A DNA stretch of 64,000 nucleotides from Acidithiobacillus_B sp049965315 (GTDB lineage Bacteria; Pseudomonadota; Gammaproteobacteria; Acidithiobacillales; Acidithiobacillaceae), in assembly GCF_049965315.1 (NCBI RefSeq), contig NZ_JBMFWL010000005.1, forward strand, positions 1 through 64,000. Direction: 5' to 3'. This document shows, piece by piece, positions 18,072 to 27,060 of the stretch (positions are counted from its first letter, which is position 1; each line of letters opens with the position of its first letter). The translations under genes were made by a program, and so were the position numbers. Under the pieces are notes generated by a model. It was not told where the DNA came from and did no database searches. It worked only from the letters and a program-made list of their open reading frames with translations.

Positions 18072-18676
18072 TGCGGCGCACCCTATGCCTGCTGGCCGTC
18101 ATGGCCTTCCTGCTGGACGGTTGTGCCAGCCTGCCGCCTCCGCCACCCCGGCCTTCCCTGGTGCTGGCCAGTCATGAGCGGGATCAGGTACTGCGTGACC
18201 TTTCCGCCTGGCAGGCCAGCGGGCAGGCATCCCTGCGCTCGCCCAAGGGAGCGGAAAGCTTTGGCTTCCGTTGGCGGGAAGCCCCGCGGCAGCAGGAAGT
18301 CTCCCTCCGCGACCCCCTCGGCCGCACCGTGGCCCGCCTCAGCGCCACCGCTGCAGGTGCCCAACTGCTCCTGGCCAATGGCAAGCAAATGCAGGCCGCC
18401 AGCCTCGGGGCGCTGCTGGAATCGGTCCTGCACGTAACCCTCCCCGTGGCGCGTTTGCCCGACTGGCTGCTCGGCCTGCCCAGGCCGGATGAAGGCGTCG
18501 AACGCAATGGCGACGGTCTCCCCGAAACCATCCACGCCGAGCAATGGACCATCCATTATCTCGCCTATGCCCCCGTAGGCGGGCTGGTCATGCCCAGCCT
18601 CCTGCAAGCCCAGGGTCCCGACGGAATCACCCTGCGTCTGGCCATCACCGGCTGGCACTTTGGTGAGCGCCCATGA
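18068..18676 (+). CDS. lolB: Outer-membrane lipoprotein receptor LolB
   Basis: LolB accepts lipoproteins from LolA and inserts them in the outer membrane. The 202-residue precursor has a signal peptide and lipobox FLLDGCAS (Cys19). The mature part contains the WQASGQASLRSP and FRWREAPRQQEVSLRDPLG segments seen in LolB. The order lolB-ispE-prs is diagnostic. It overlaps the TPR gene and ispE by 4 bases each. Confidence 0.92.
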   Translation: MMRRTLCLLAVMAFLLDGCASLPPPPPRPSLVLASHERDQVLRDLSAWQASGQASLRSPKGAESFGFRWREAPRQQEVSLRDPLGRTVARLSATAAGAQLLLANGKQMQAASLGALLESVLHVTLPVARLPDWLLGLPRPDEGVERNGDGLPETIHAEQWTIHYLAYAPVGGLVMPSLLQAQGPDGITLRLAITGWHFGERP

Positions 18677-19527
18677 GCCGCGCTTACCCGGCACCGGCCA
18701 AACTCAACCTCATGCTCCGCGTCGTCGGCCGGCGGGCAGACGGCTACCACGAACTGCAGACGGTTTTCCAGTTTATCGATCTCCACGACACCCTTTATTT
18801 CGAGTCCCTGCCGCCGGGATCCATCCACCGCACCGGCGGACCGGCAGGAGTGCCGGAAACAGCGGACCTCACCGTTCGCGCGGCGCAAAAACTCCTCGCC
18901 GAGAGCAATATCCGCGAAGGGGTCCATATCCACATCGACAAGCAGTTGCCCATGGGCGGCGGCATTGGCGGCGGCTCCTCCGACGCCGCCACCACCCTGC
19001 TCGCCCTCAACCAGCTCTGGAATCTGGGCTTCACCCGGACGGAACTGATGGCCATGGGGGTCAGCCTGGGGGCGGACGTGCCCGTTTTCCTCTTTGGCCA
19101 GTCGGCCTGGGGCGAAGGCATCGGCGAGCGGCTGGTGGCCATGCCGGAACTGCCAGAGGCCCACTATGTCCTGCTCCATCCGGGCGTTTCCGTGGCAACG
19201 CGGGAGATCTTCACCGCGCCGGAATTGACACGGCAACACGCGCCTATCACAATAAGCGCGTTTCTGGATGGGGTTACGGAAAATACGCTGGAAGCAACGG
19301 TTCGGCGGCGTTATCCCGAAATTGACCGCGCGCTCTACTGGCTTCAGGCACAGGGTCTGCGCCACCCCCGGCTCACCGGGAGTGGCGCCTGTTGTTTCGC
19401 CAAGGCAAAGGATGCGCAAAATGCGCAACAGATCGTGGCCACCGTTCCAAAACCCTGGCGGGCCTGGGCAGTGCGGGGATGCAATCGCCATCCCCTCCAT
19501 GACCTCGTCCGGGATGCTTTGTTTTGA
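18673..19527 (+). CDS. ispE: 4-diphosphocytidyl-2-C-methyl-D-erythritol kinase
   Basis: This GHMP kinase of the MEP isoprenoid pathway phosphorylates CDP-methylerythritol. Seen are N-terminal PAPAKLNLMLRVVGRRADGY, the glycine-rich ATP loop PMGGGIGGGSSDAA, and the C-terminal GSGACCFA motif. It has 284 residues. Its TGA stop (19525-19527) is directly followed by the first base of tRNA-Gln. Confidence 0.96.
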   Translation: MSRAYPAPAKLNLMLRVVGRRADGYHELQTVFQFIDLHDTLYFESLPPGSIHRTGGPAGVPETADLTVRAAQKLLAESNIREGVHIHIDKQLPMGGGIGGGSSDAATTLLALNQLWNLGFTRTELMAMGVSLGADVPVFLFGQSAWGEGIGERLVAMPELPEAHYVLLHPGVSVATREIFTAPELTRQHAPITISAFLDGVTENTLEATVRRRYPEIDRALYWLQAQGLRHPRLTGSGACCFAKAKDAQNAQQIVATVPKPWRAWAVRGCNRHPLHDLVRDALF

Positions 19528-19602
19528 TGGGGCGTAGCCAAGCGGTAAGGCACCGGATTTTGATTCCGGCATTCCCAGGTTCGATCCCTGGCGCCCCAGC
19601 CA
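19528..19602 (+). tRNA. tRNA-Gln (anticodon TTG)
   Basis: This is a 75-base cloverleaf. The acceptor arms TGGGGCG (19528-19534) and CGCCCCA (19592-19598) pair perfectly, with discriminator G and encoded CCA (19600-19602). The anticodon stem CCGGA/TCCGG encloses loop TTTTGAT, giving TTG at 19560-19562. The T-arm GGTTCGATCC is present. It begins immediately after the ispE stop codon, so it must be released by processing of the ispE transcript. Confidence 0.97.
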
Positions 19603-19653
19603 AATTGGTCCTCATGCCGTCCTAAAACGTTTACGCAGAGGGAAACAGTTACC

Positions 19654-20601
19654 ATGGTCCACGGTAATCTCATGGTCTTTAGCGGGAATGCCAATCCCGC
19701 CCTGGCGGCAGCCGTAGCACGTTTTCTGCAGATCCCTCTCGGCCGCGCCGAAGTGAGTTCCTTCAGCGACGGCGAAGTCTTCGTGGAAATCCTCGAAAAT
19801 GTCCGGGGCCGGGATGTCTTCGTGCTGCAGCCCACCTGCGCGCCCACCAATGACAATCTCATGGAACTGCTGACCATGATCGATGCCCTCAAACGCGCAT
19901 CGGCCAATCGCATCACCGCCGCCGTGCCTTATTACGGCTATGCCCGCCAGGATCGCAAGTCGCGGGCGCGCACCGCCATCACCGCCAAGCTCGTTGCCGA
20001 TCTCATTACCAGCGCCGGCGCCAACCGCGTCCTCACCATGGACCTCCACGCGGACCAGATCCAGGGCTTCTTCGACGTCCCCGTGGACAACATCTACGCC
20101 TCTCCCATCCTCCTGGGCGACATCTGGCGGCAGAGCTATCCCGGACTCATCGTCGTATCCCCGGATGTGGGCGGCGTGGTCCGGGCCCGCGCCATTGCCA
20201 AGCGCCTCGAAGTGGACCTGGCCATCATCGACAAACGCCGTCCCCGCCCCAACGAATCGGTGGTGATGAACATCATCGGCGATGTGGAAGGACGCACCTG
20301 CGTCATTGTCGACGACATGGTGGACACGGCCAACACCCTTTGCGAGGCAGCCAAGGCCCTGAAGGAGAATGGCGCGGTCCGGGTTTGCGCCTACTGCACC
20401 CACCCCGTCCTCTCCGGACCCGCCATCGAACGCATCGAAAGGTCCGTCCTCGACGAACTCACGGTTACCGATACCATTCCCCTGCGCCCCGATGCCCAGG
20501 CCTGCAGCAAGATCCGCATCCTCTCCATAGCCGAACTCCTCGCCGAAACCATCCGCCGCATTGCCGAAGAGGATTCCGTCAGTTCGCTCTTCATGGATTG
20601 A
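19654..20601 (+). CDS. prs: Ribose-phosphate pyrophosphokinase
   Basis: PRPP synthase makes PRPP for purine, pyrimidine, His and Trp synthesis. The 315-residue length matches E. coli. Seen are the ATP-binding YYGYARQDRKSRARTAITAK, the metal-site MDLHADQIQGFFDVPVDN, and the PRPP loop VIVDDMVDTANTL. It follows tRNA-Gln in the hemA/lolB/ispE/prs neighbourhood conserved among gammaproteobacteria. Confidence 0.97.
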   Translation: MVHGNLMVFSGNANPALAAAVARFLQIPLGRAEVSSFSDGEVFVEILENVRGRDVFVLQPTCAPTNDNLMELLTMIDALKRASANRITAAVPYYGYARQDRKSRARTAITAKLVADLITSAGANRVLTMDLHADQIQGFFDVPVDNIYASPILLGDIWRQSYPGLIVVSPDVGGVVRARAIAKRLEVDLAIIDKRRPRPNESVVMNIIGDVEGRTCVIVDDMVDTANTLCEAAKALKENGAVRVCAYCTHPVLSGPAIERIERSVLDELTVTDTIPLRPDAQACSKIRILSIAELLAETIRRIAEEDSVSSLFMD

Positions 20602-20643
20602 TCCGCCTGCAATCCGGCTGGGCGGAGCCAGCGCCTTGCCCTC

Positions 20644-20672
20644 TTGTTATCTCCCCCTCTGCACAGTATCAT
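20644..20672 (+). promoter_or_regulatory. Sigma-70-type promoter for tRNA-His
   Basis: TTGTTA (20644-20649) and TATCAT (20667-20672) are separated by exactly 17 bases and end 17 bases before the tRNA. This fits a stand-alone tRNA transcript starting near 20679. Confidence 0.5.
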
Positions 20673-20689
20673 TTCCGTTCTCTTCTTAT

Positions 20690-20766
20690 GGTGGCTGTAG
20701 CTCAGTCGGTAGAGCCCCGGATTGTGATTCCGGTTGTCGTGGGTTCGAGCCCCATCAGCCACCCCA
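20690..20766 (+). tRNA. tRNA-His (anticodon GTG)
   Basis: The acceptor arms GTGGCTG (20691-20697) and CAGCCAC (20756-20762) pair fully. Discriminator C (20763) faces an extra G at 20690, the G-1:C73 pair diagnostic of tRNA-His. CCA is encoded at 20764-20766. The anticodon stem CCGGA/TCCGG encloses TTGTGAT, anticodon GTG at 20724-20726. Confidence 0.97.
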
Positions 20767-20771
20767 TATAA

Positions 20772-20814
20772 AACAGGCAGTTAGGATGAAATTCCTAACT
20801 GCCTGTTATTTTTT
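20772..20814 (+). terminator. Strong intrinsic terminator after tRNA-His
   Basis: A perfect 15-bp stem (20772-20786 with 20793-20807) and a 6-base loop TGAAAT are followed by a T-rich run through 20814. It ends the plus-strand transcript and may also limit read-through into the convergent hydrolase gene. Confidence 0.93.
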
Positions 20815-20868
20815 GTCAAAAATCCGTTCCGTTGCAGCCTTTGCGGATCATTGCCCCTGGGGCTCCCC

Positions 20869-21741
20869 TTACCCGGCCCGGGAGGGACGCGCCGGGGCGA
20901 CTGGGTTGACAAGGGCGCCCAAGCCTTCGATGCGCACCACACAAATCTCTCCGGGCCGGAGAAACCGCGGGGGCTGGCGAGTGAACCCCACGCCCGCCGG
21001 GGTGCCCGTAATGATCATATCGCCCGCGGCCAAAGGGGTAACGATACTGACGGCACTCACCAGCGCCGCGACATCAAAGATCATGTCCGCGGTATTTCCA
21101 TCCTGGAGCAAGACCCCGTCAATCTCGGTTTGCAAGGATAGCCCATGCGCCCCCGGTGGCAACTCGTCGGCAGTGACCAGTGCCGGCCCGCAACCGCCGG
21201 TGGCCGGGAAATTCTTGCCCAGCGTCCACTGGCTGCCCCGGAACTGAAAATCACGCACGCTGGCATCGTTGAAAATCGTGTAGCCCGCCACATGATCCAG
21301 GGCATTTCCCGGTGCCAGCGACCCTGCCGCCTTGCCGATGACGACCGCCAATTCCCCTTCATAGTCCAACTGGGTGGAAACCGGCGGGATCCGCAGGGCT
21401 TGCCCATGGCCCACCAGCGTATCGGCAAAACGGATGAACAGGTTGGGAAAATCCGCCGTCGGCATGGCCGTTTCCACGGCATGGCTATGGTAATTCAAGC
21501 CGGCACAAAGGATTTTTCGCCCCGGAACGGGAGGCAGGAAAGAAAGCTCCTGCGGATTCAGCAAGGCATTGCCCGGGAGGCGGCGAAGACGACGATAAAG
21601 GTCTGGCGCCAGAACCGGACCGTCGGCGAGCAGGAGATCCAGATCCGGCGGCAGGTCCAGGGCGTTCAAGCGGAGCAGGTCACCATCCAGCCATATAGCG
21701 ATGGCATCCTTTCCATCTTGCCAATAACGGCTCCAGCGCAT
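20869..21741 (-). CDS. Fumarylacetoacetate hydrolase family protein
   Basis: This 290-residue protein starts MRWSRYWQ at ATG 21741 with a strong AGGAGG site (longer readings upstream are AT-rich and non-coding). The catalytic C-terminal domain shows ILCAGLNYHSHAVE, the metal-binding LDYEGELAVVIGKA (two acidic ligands) and GYTIFNDASVRDFQ, then GTPAGVG near the end. These are hallmarks of the FAH superfamily, which includes acylpyruvate hydrolases and catechol meta-pathway hydratase/isomerases. The substrate cannot be told from sequence. No aromatic-degradation genes are nearby, so a housekeeping acylpyruvase or oxaloacetate decarboxylase role is as likely. Confidence 0.85.
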   Translation of the reverse strand: MRWSRYWQDGKDAIAIWLDGDLLRLNALDLPPDLDLLLADGPVLAPDLYRRLRRLPGNALLNPQELSFLPPVPGRKILCAGLNYHSHAVETAMPTADFPNLFIRFADTLVGHGQALRIPPVSTQLDYEGELAVVIGKAAGSLAPGNALDHVAGYTIFNDASVRDFQFRGSQWTLGKNFPATGGCGPALVTADELPPGAHGLSLQTEIDGVLLQDGNTADMIFDVAALVSAVSIVTPLAAGDMIITGTPAGVGFTRQPPRFLRPGEICVVRIEGLGALVNPVAPARPSRAG

Positions 21742-22213
21742 GACACCTCCTAACAAGCATTCCCTGCCGAAGCAGCTTTGGGGCGACTCGCGAAACATGC
21801 ACAGGACCATAACCACATCCTGCGCAGCAGAATCTGTTGTGTTGCAAATCCCCACAAACAGGGATAATATGCTAAAATAAAACTGTTCGTCCAGTAAATC
21901 AGGACAATGCATAATGCTTTATATCCATTCCCGATTCTAGTATTTTTACGCAATGGGCAAGGTATATGACCTGGCATTAATCGTCCATGAAAACGGTTGG
22001 ATGCGACGAAAACGGATTGCCCGTTTTCTTGCATTTGCAACTTGTGATGATGGTGACTGGTTCATTGCCAGACATTTCTCTGCGCTTGGTTTATTTTTAG
22101 CGGCATCATTGAGGTAATGATAGCTCTATTATTGATCATGTCATGGTCCGCAAGCCCATCTTGGGATCTGCCAAAGCAGTTTTCCCATTCCGCTATCGTC
22201 CCCTGAGGATTCC
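21742..22213. other. AT-rich intergenic region between the divergent FAH-family gene and kup
   Basis: These 472 bases are clearly richer in A+T than the surrounding genes. They presumably hold the promoters for both divergent genes. I can read no clear tRNA, terminator or repeat in them. A 54-codon open frame runs from ATG 21953 to TAA 22117 (MGKVYDLALIV... ending LAASLR) but has no ribosome site and is not supported as a gene. Confidence 0.5.
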
Positions 22214-24127
22214 ATGACCGACCGCAAAGAACCGCTTCCCCTGCTGGCCATGGCCGCCCTCGGTGTGGTATTCGGGGACATCGGCACCAGTCCGCTCTAT
22301 ACCCTCAGCGCCTGCCTGTCCGCCATGTCCCTGCAACCCAGCGCCGGAAATCTCCTGGGTATCCTTTCCCTCATTTTCTGGACGCTGATCCTGGTGGTGG
22401 GCGTCAAATATGCCTGGGTGGTGATGCGGGCGGACAACCATGGCGAGGGCGGCATCATGGCGGTAACCGCATTGGCTTCCCGTGCCGTCGGCCACTCCGG
22501 ACGCATGCGCTGGTGGATCCTCAGCATCGGCCTCTTGGGCGCGGCCCTTTTTTATGGCGATGGCGTCATCACCCCAGCCATTTCGGTGCTGTCGGCCATG
22601 GAGGGGATGGAAGTCGCGTCACCCGCCTGGAGGCCCTTGGTCGTTCCCCTGGCCCTGGGGGTCATCATCGGGCTCTTTCTGGTCCAGCGCCGCGGCACAG
22701 CGGCCATTGGCCACCTTTTCGGACCCAGCATGCTGGTGTGGTTCCTGCTGCTCTTCGGCTCGGGGCTGGCCTGGGTCGCGGCCGATCCCCAGGTGCTGCT
22801 CGCGCTGAATCCCTGGTTCGCCCTCCATTTTATCGGCATGCATGGTCCGGGTGGATTGGTGATCCTCGGCGCCGTCGTACTCGCCGTCACCGGCGCCGAA
22901 GCGCTCTACGCCGATATGGGCCACTTTGGCTCCCGGCCCATCCGCATGGCGTGGTTTTTCCTGGTACTGCCGGCCTTGACCCTCAACTACCTTGGCCAGG
23001 GCGCCTTGCTGGAACTCGATCCCACCGCCATCCAGAACCCCTTCTTCAAGCTTTTCCCGGCCTGGGCGACCCTGCCCATGGTGGTAGTATCGGGCATAGC
23101 CACGGTGATTGCCTCGCAAGCGGTCATCTCCGGGGCATACTCCGCCACCCGCCAAGCCTTCCTGCTGGGTTATTTGCCGCGCCTGACCATCATCCACACC
23201 TCGGCAGCCGAGCGGGGCCAGATCTATCTTCCGGGGCTCAACTGGCTCTTGATGCTGGCGGTAATCGCGGTGATCCTGTGGTTCAAGTCCTCTGACGCGC
23301 TGAGTTTCGCCTATGGGACGGCAGTCACCGGCACCATGATGTTCACGACCATCCTGGTCTTTTTCGTTGCCCGCCACAGCTGGAAATGGCCGCTGTGGAA
23401 GGCGGGGCTGTTCTCCGGCTTTTTCATTCTGCTGGATGGAGTCTTCTTCGGTGCGAACCTGATGAAATTCCTGGAAGGGGGATGGTTCCCCCTGGCGGTC
23501 GGCCTGGCGGCCTTCACGATGATGTCCACGTGGCGCCGGGGGCGCGAGATCCTCGCCCGCAAACTCTATCCGGAGGCCATCTCCGTGGAAGCCTTCCTGC
23601 ACGGCATCTCCCCTGCCGCGCCCATCCGCGTGCCCGGTACCGCGGTGTATCTGACCGTACGGGAGCAGGGGATTCCGCATACCCTGCTGCATAACCTGAA
23701 GCACAACAAGGTGCTCCACGAACGGGTCGTCATTCTCACCATCAAATTCGAGGAAGAACCGCGTATTCCCGCAGAGGAGCGCGTGGCGGTTCGGGATTAC
23801 GGGCAAGGCGTGTATCGGCTCACCGCCCGTTACGGGTTCATGGAGCAGCCCGACATCCCGGAGCTTCTGGAGTCCAGCGGAAATCTGGGCTTCCCGTGGA
23901 ATCCCATGGATACCACCTACTTTGTCTCCCGCCAGCGGGTGATCCCCACGACAAAGGCCGGCATGGCCCTGTGGCGGGAGCGGCTCTTTGCCATCATGCT
24001 TCGGATTTCCGCCAATGCCACCGACTTCTTCCATCTCCCCGCCAATCAGGTGATGGAACTGGGGGATGTCATCGAGCTTTCCCACATGGTGGTCTCGACC
24101 GCCTCCTGGCGGAAAAGCGGCGGCTGA
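22214..24127 (+). CDS. kup: KUP-family potassium uptake protein
   Basis: This inner-membrane K+/H+ symporter has 637 residues. The signature GVVFGDIGTSPLYTL is at about 17-31. About twelve hydrophobic segments fill residues 15-440, followed by a cytoplasmic C-terminal domain of about 180 residues. GDGVITPAISVLSAMEG and GAYSATRQAFLLGYLPRL are also typical. The start ATG 22214 follows TGAGGATTCC. It is flanked by unrelated genes, so it is probably monocistronic. Confidence 0.96.
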   Translation: MTDRKEPLPLLAMAALGVVFGDIGTSPLYTLSACLSAMSLQPSAGNLLGILSLIFWTLILVVGVKYAWVVMRADNHGEGGIMAVTALASRAVGHSGRMRWWILSIGLLGAALFYGDGVITPAISVLSAMEGMEVASPAWRPLVVPLALGVIIGLFLVQRRGTAAIGHLFGPSMLVWFLLLFGSGLAWVAADPQVLLALNPWFALHFIGMHGPGGLVILGAVVLAVTGAEALYADMGHFGSRPIRMAWFFLVLPALTLNYLGQGALLELDPTAIQNPFFKLFPAWATLPMVVVSGIATVIASQAVISGAYSATRQAFLLGYLPRLTIIHTSAAERGQIYLPGLNWLLMLAVIAVILWFKSSDALSFAYGTAVTGTMMFTTILVFFVARHSWKWPLWKAGLFSGFFILLDGVFFGANLMKFLEGGWFPLAVGLAAFTMMSTWRRGREILARKLYPEAISVEAFLHGISPAAPIRVPGTAVYLTVREQGIPHTLLHNLKHNKVLHERVVILTIKFEEEPRIPAEERVAVRDYGQGVYRLTARYGFMEQPDIPELLESSGNLGFPWNPMDTTYFVSRQRVIPTTKAGMALWRERLFAIMLRISANATDFFHLPANQVMELGDVIELSHMVVSTASWRKSGG

Positions 24128-24264
24128 TCACGAGGAGGCAGGACTCCATTGGGGGGCAAGCAAAGGTAACAATTCCTGCGCACAAATTAACAATTCTCAA
24201 TGCGGTATTCTCCTGCTTGGTGTAAAAAAGAATCACTAGCATCCATCAGATAGGAGATATTCCC

Positions 24265-25092
24265 ATGGACAACAGAGAATTGAGTACCCAAGGCCGGACC
24301 TGCCCCACCTGCGGAGCGGATCTGCCCGGACTGAACCATGGCGTCGGCAACAGCCTGCCCAACGACCAGAACATCCGCGGTGGCCAAGGCAACCGTGGGC
24401 GCGGCGTCGGCGGAGGTGGTGGGCGCGGGGTAGGTGGCGGTGGTGGCCGTGGCATGGGTGGCGGCGGGGGAGCCGGCATGGGTGGAGGTGGCAGGGGTTT
24501 GGGCGGTGGTCGCGGCATGGGCGGTGGGGGTCGCGGCCGCTCGGCCCTGCCCGCGGACGGCTTCCGTTTCGGCATCGAGGCGGGGATGCAGCCGCCCGTA
24601 GGCAGTGAAGAGGCCATGGAAGCCGCCATGGCGGCCCGTTTCGGCAACAGCCACATGCAGCGCCATCAGCACGATCAGGCCGTTTTCCAGACCCTCCTGC
24701 GCCATCACGACCGGCTCCAGCGTCAGGTGGAAAATCTGCCCAACGGGATCCGCGCCGTCACCACTTCGGACGATCCGCGCCTGGTCAAGCTCCTCCATGA
24801 CCATGTACCCGCCATGCATCATCGCCTGCAGGAGAACTTCGGCCTGCGCCATTGGGACCCGGCCTTTGTAGAGATCTTCGCCCAGCGCGACAAGGTCAAG
24901 ATGGAGGTCACCCTCTTGCCCAACGGGGTCCTGGTGGAGGAAACCAGCGAGGATCCCAATGTCGTCAAGCTGATCCAGGCCCATGGGGTAGTGATCAATC
25001 TCTTTGTCCGGGATGGCTTCATCCAGGGTCAGAAGATCAGTCCGGTACCGGCGGATTATCGGCCGGTGGCCAAGCACGCCGGGGCGTATTGA
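24265..25092 (+). CDS. Protein with CxxC, Gly/Arg-rich linker and duplicated C-terminal motif
   Basis: This 275-residue protein starts at ATG 24265 with TAGGAG 9 bases upstream. Residues 11-20 carry one CPTC. Residues 39-92 are almost only Gly with Arg and a few Met/Val (RGxGGGG units). Residues 125-275 form a compact His-rich domain with an internal repeat: LPNGIRAVTTSDDPRLVKLL (158-177) and LPNGVLVEETSEDPNVVKLI (218-237). I recall stand-alone relatives of the C-terminal domain in proteobacteria, without assigned function. It contains no export signal. A ferredoxin gene follows 118 bases later and may be cotranscribed. Confidence 0.8.
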   Translation: MDNRELSTQGRTCPTCGADLPGLNHGVGNSLPNDQNIRGGQGNRGRGVGGGGGRGVGGGGGRGMGGGGGAGMGGGGRGLGGGRGMGGGGRGRSALPADGFRFGIEAGMQPPVGSEEAMEAAMAARFGNSHMQRHQHDQAVFQTLLRHHDRLQRQVENLPNGIRAVTTSDDPRLVKLLHDHVPAMHHRLQENFGLRHWDPAFVEIFAQRDKVKMEVTLLPNGVLVEETSEDPNVVKLIQAHGVVINLFVRDGFIQGQKISPVPADYRPVAKHAGAY

Positions 25093-25210
25093 CAGCACCC
25101 GTCCAACTCATTGGGCCAGTCCTTCCGCACGGCCTCTCCGGATCGTCCGGGGAGGCCATGTTTCCCCCATCAGGACGGCTCATCGGCATGCCAAAGGAGT
25201 GCGCTCATCC

Positions 25211-25417
25211 ATGGCCTTGTTCATTACCGACGAATGCATCAACTGCGCCATCTGCGCGGCGGAATGTCCCAACAATGCCATCTTTTCCGGAGCGGAGCAT
25301 TACGAGATCGATCCGGACCGATGCACCGCATGCGCGGGATTTTTTGCCAAGCCCCAGTGTCAGGAGGTCTGCCCGGTGGATTGCATCCTGCCCATTCCGC
25401 CCCGTTCTCCCGACTGA
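25211..25417 (+). CDS. YfhL-family 2[4Fe-4S] ferredoxin (second copy)
   Basis: This 68-residue ferredoxin begins MALFITDECINCAIC and contains both cluster motifs, CINCAICAAECP and CTACAGF...CQEVCPVDC. It is clearly paralogous to the one at 10006-10257 (shared LITDECINC, ECPNNAI, CPVDCI), but is shorter at the C terminus. The start ATG 25211 follows AAAGGAG with 10 bases' spacing. It is encoded downstream of the Gly/Arg-rich protein. A redox partnership with it is conceivable but unproven. Confidence 0.92.
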   Translation: MALFITDECINCAICAAECPNNAIFSGAEHYEIDPDRCTACAGFFAKPQCQEVCPVDCILPIPPRSPD

Positions 25418-25494
25418 TTTCCCGAGGTGTATTTCCCCCCGGATTCAGGTTGAATAGCCAATGACATTTTCCTCGGATTGACAGGATCAGGCCC

Positions 25495-26928
25495 ATGAAT
25501 TTTTCACCTGCCGGAGCGTTCATCAATGGATGCTGGCAAGACCTGGAACGCCGTTTTGCAGTACGGAGCCCTCTGGATCAGCGTGTCCTGGCCGAAGTGT
25601 CCGACTGTGGGGCGGCGGAGGCGGAAGCGGCCGCCGCTGCGGCGGCCAGCGCTTTCGCCTTGTGGCGCCGGCACACCGCCTACGAGCGGGCCGCCATGCT
25701 CGCCCGCTGGGCGGACCTCATCCAGGGGCAAAGGGAGGACCTGGCCCGGCTCATCACCCGGGAAATGGGTAAACCCATTCGCCAGAGCCGCGCCGAAGTC
25801 AACACCGCCTTGGCCCTGGTGCGCTGGTATGCGGAAGAATGCAAGCGCATCATGGGCGAAAGCATCCCCTCCCAGTTTCCGGACAAGCGCTTGCAGATCC
25901 GGAAAATGCCGGTCGGCCCGGTTTTCGCCATTACTCCCTGGAATAGCCCGGTTTCCATGGTCGCCCGCAAGGTCGCGCCCGCCTTGGCCGCCGGCTGCGT
26001 CGTCATTCTCAAGCCCGACGAAAAAACGCCCCTGACGGCGCTGCAGCTCGCGCGACTCTGGGACGCTGCGGACGGGCCTGCCGGCACCTTCCAGGTCCTG
26101 CCCACGGCAGATCCTGCGCCCTTGGCCGAACAACTGATGGCCGATCCCCGTATCGCCAAGCTCAGCTTCACCGGATCGACGGTGGTGGGGCAACGGCTTT
26201 ACGCCTTGGGCGCGCCCACCATGAAACGCTTATCCCTGGAGTTGGGCGGACACGCGCCCGTGCTGATCTTCGCCGACGCCGATCTGGAAGCGGCGGTAGC
26301 CATGACCCTCAGCGCCAAGTTCCGCAACGGCGGCCAGTCCTGCGTCGCCGCCAACCGCTTGTATGTGCATGAATCCATCCTGCCCGCTTTCACCCAACGC
26401 TATATCGAGGCCGTCCAGTCGCTAAAAGTGGGCGATCCCCTCGACGAATCCACCGACATCGGGCCCATGGTGAACACCGCCGCCTTGTACAAACTGAAGG
26501 CCCAGCTACAGGATGCGCTGATGCACGGCGCCCAACTTCTCTGCGGAGGCACAGGGGATGGCCTGTGGTTTTTACCCACTCTGCTTGGCCGGGTGGGTCC
26601 GCAGAGCCGCATCCTGCGCGAAGAAAGCTTTGGTCCCCTGCTGCCCATCCTCTCCTTCCGCGAGGAGGCCGAGGCCATTGCCTTGGCCAATGACAACCCC
26701 TATGGCCTGGCTGCCTATCTCTGGACCCGGGACCTGGGGCGGGCATTTCGCGTAGCCGAGGCCCTGCAGTATGGCATTGTCGGCGTCAATGACGGCTCCC
26801 CTTCCACCCCTCAGGCACCCTTTGGCGGAATCAAGCTGTCGGGCTTGGGGAAAGAAGGCGGGAAATGGGGAATGGAAGAATTCCTCCATGTACAGCTCGT
26901 TTCCATGCGCTTGCCGGAGCCCTTGTGA
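25495..26928 (+). CDS. NAD(P)-dependent aldehyde dehydrogenase, succinate-semialdehyde type
   Basis: This 477-residue ALDH-superfamily enzyme has the cofactor-site ITPWNSPVSMVARKVAPALA, FTGSTVVG, the general base Glu in LELGGHAPV, and the nucleophile Cys283 in FRNGGQSCVAANR. EESFGPLLPI and the C-terminal PFGGIKLSGLGKEGG are also present. The last motif and the overall length resemble the GabD/succinate-semialdehyde dehydrogenase branch. This enzyme would suit a chemolithoautotroph with an incomplete TCA cycle, but the substrate is inference. It is convergent with the gene at 27061. Confidence 0.88.
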   Translation: MNFSPAGAFINGCWQDLERRFAVRSPLDQRVLAEVSDCGAAEAEAAAAAAASAFALWRRHTAYERAAMLARWADLIQGQREDLARLITREMGKPIRQSRAEVNTALALVRWYAEECKRIMGESIPSQFPDKRLQIRKMPVGPVFAITPWNSPVSMVARKVAPALAAGCVVILKPDEKTPLTALQLARLWDAADGPAGTFQVLPTADPAPLAEQLMADPRIAKLSFTGSTVVGQRLYALGAPTMKRLSLELGGHAPVLIFADADLEAAVAMTLSAKFRNGGQSCVAANRLYVHESILPAFTQRYIEAVQSLKVGDPLDESTDIGPMVNTAALYKLKAQLQDALMHGAQLLCGGTGDGLWFLPTLLGRVGPQSRILREESFGPLLPILSFREEAEAIALANDNPYGLAAYLWTRDLGRAFRVAEALQYGIVGVNDGSPSTPQAPFGGIKLSGLGKEGGKWGMEEFLHVQLVSMRLPEPL

Positions 26929-27060
26929 GGGGGCGGCAGCACACGGATCTCCTGGCGAGCTGAAACATGGGCTTCGCCCCGAAGATTAGGAATGCCGGCA
27001 TGAATACGGTCATGGGTTGGCTGGCGGATCGTCAGGGTGGCGCACGATCGGCAGTGCCCA

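Noticed and set aside
24390..24540. Short direct repeats that could suggest a CRISPR or minisatellite
   Set aside because: They are in-frame Gly/Arg codons of the gene at 24265, irregular in length, with no unique spacers. No CRISPR array was found anywhere in the window.
26929..27060. Possible terminator between convergent genes
   Set aside because: GGGCTTCGCCC forms a small hairpin, but no T run follows on either strand.
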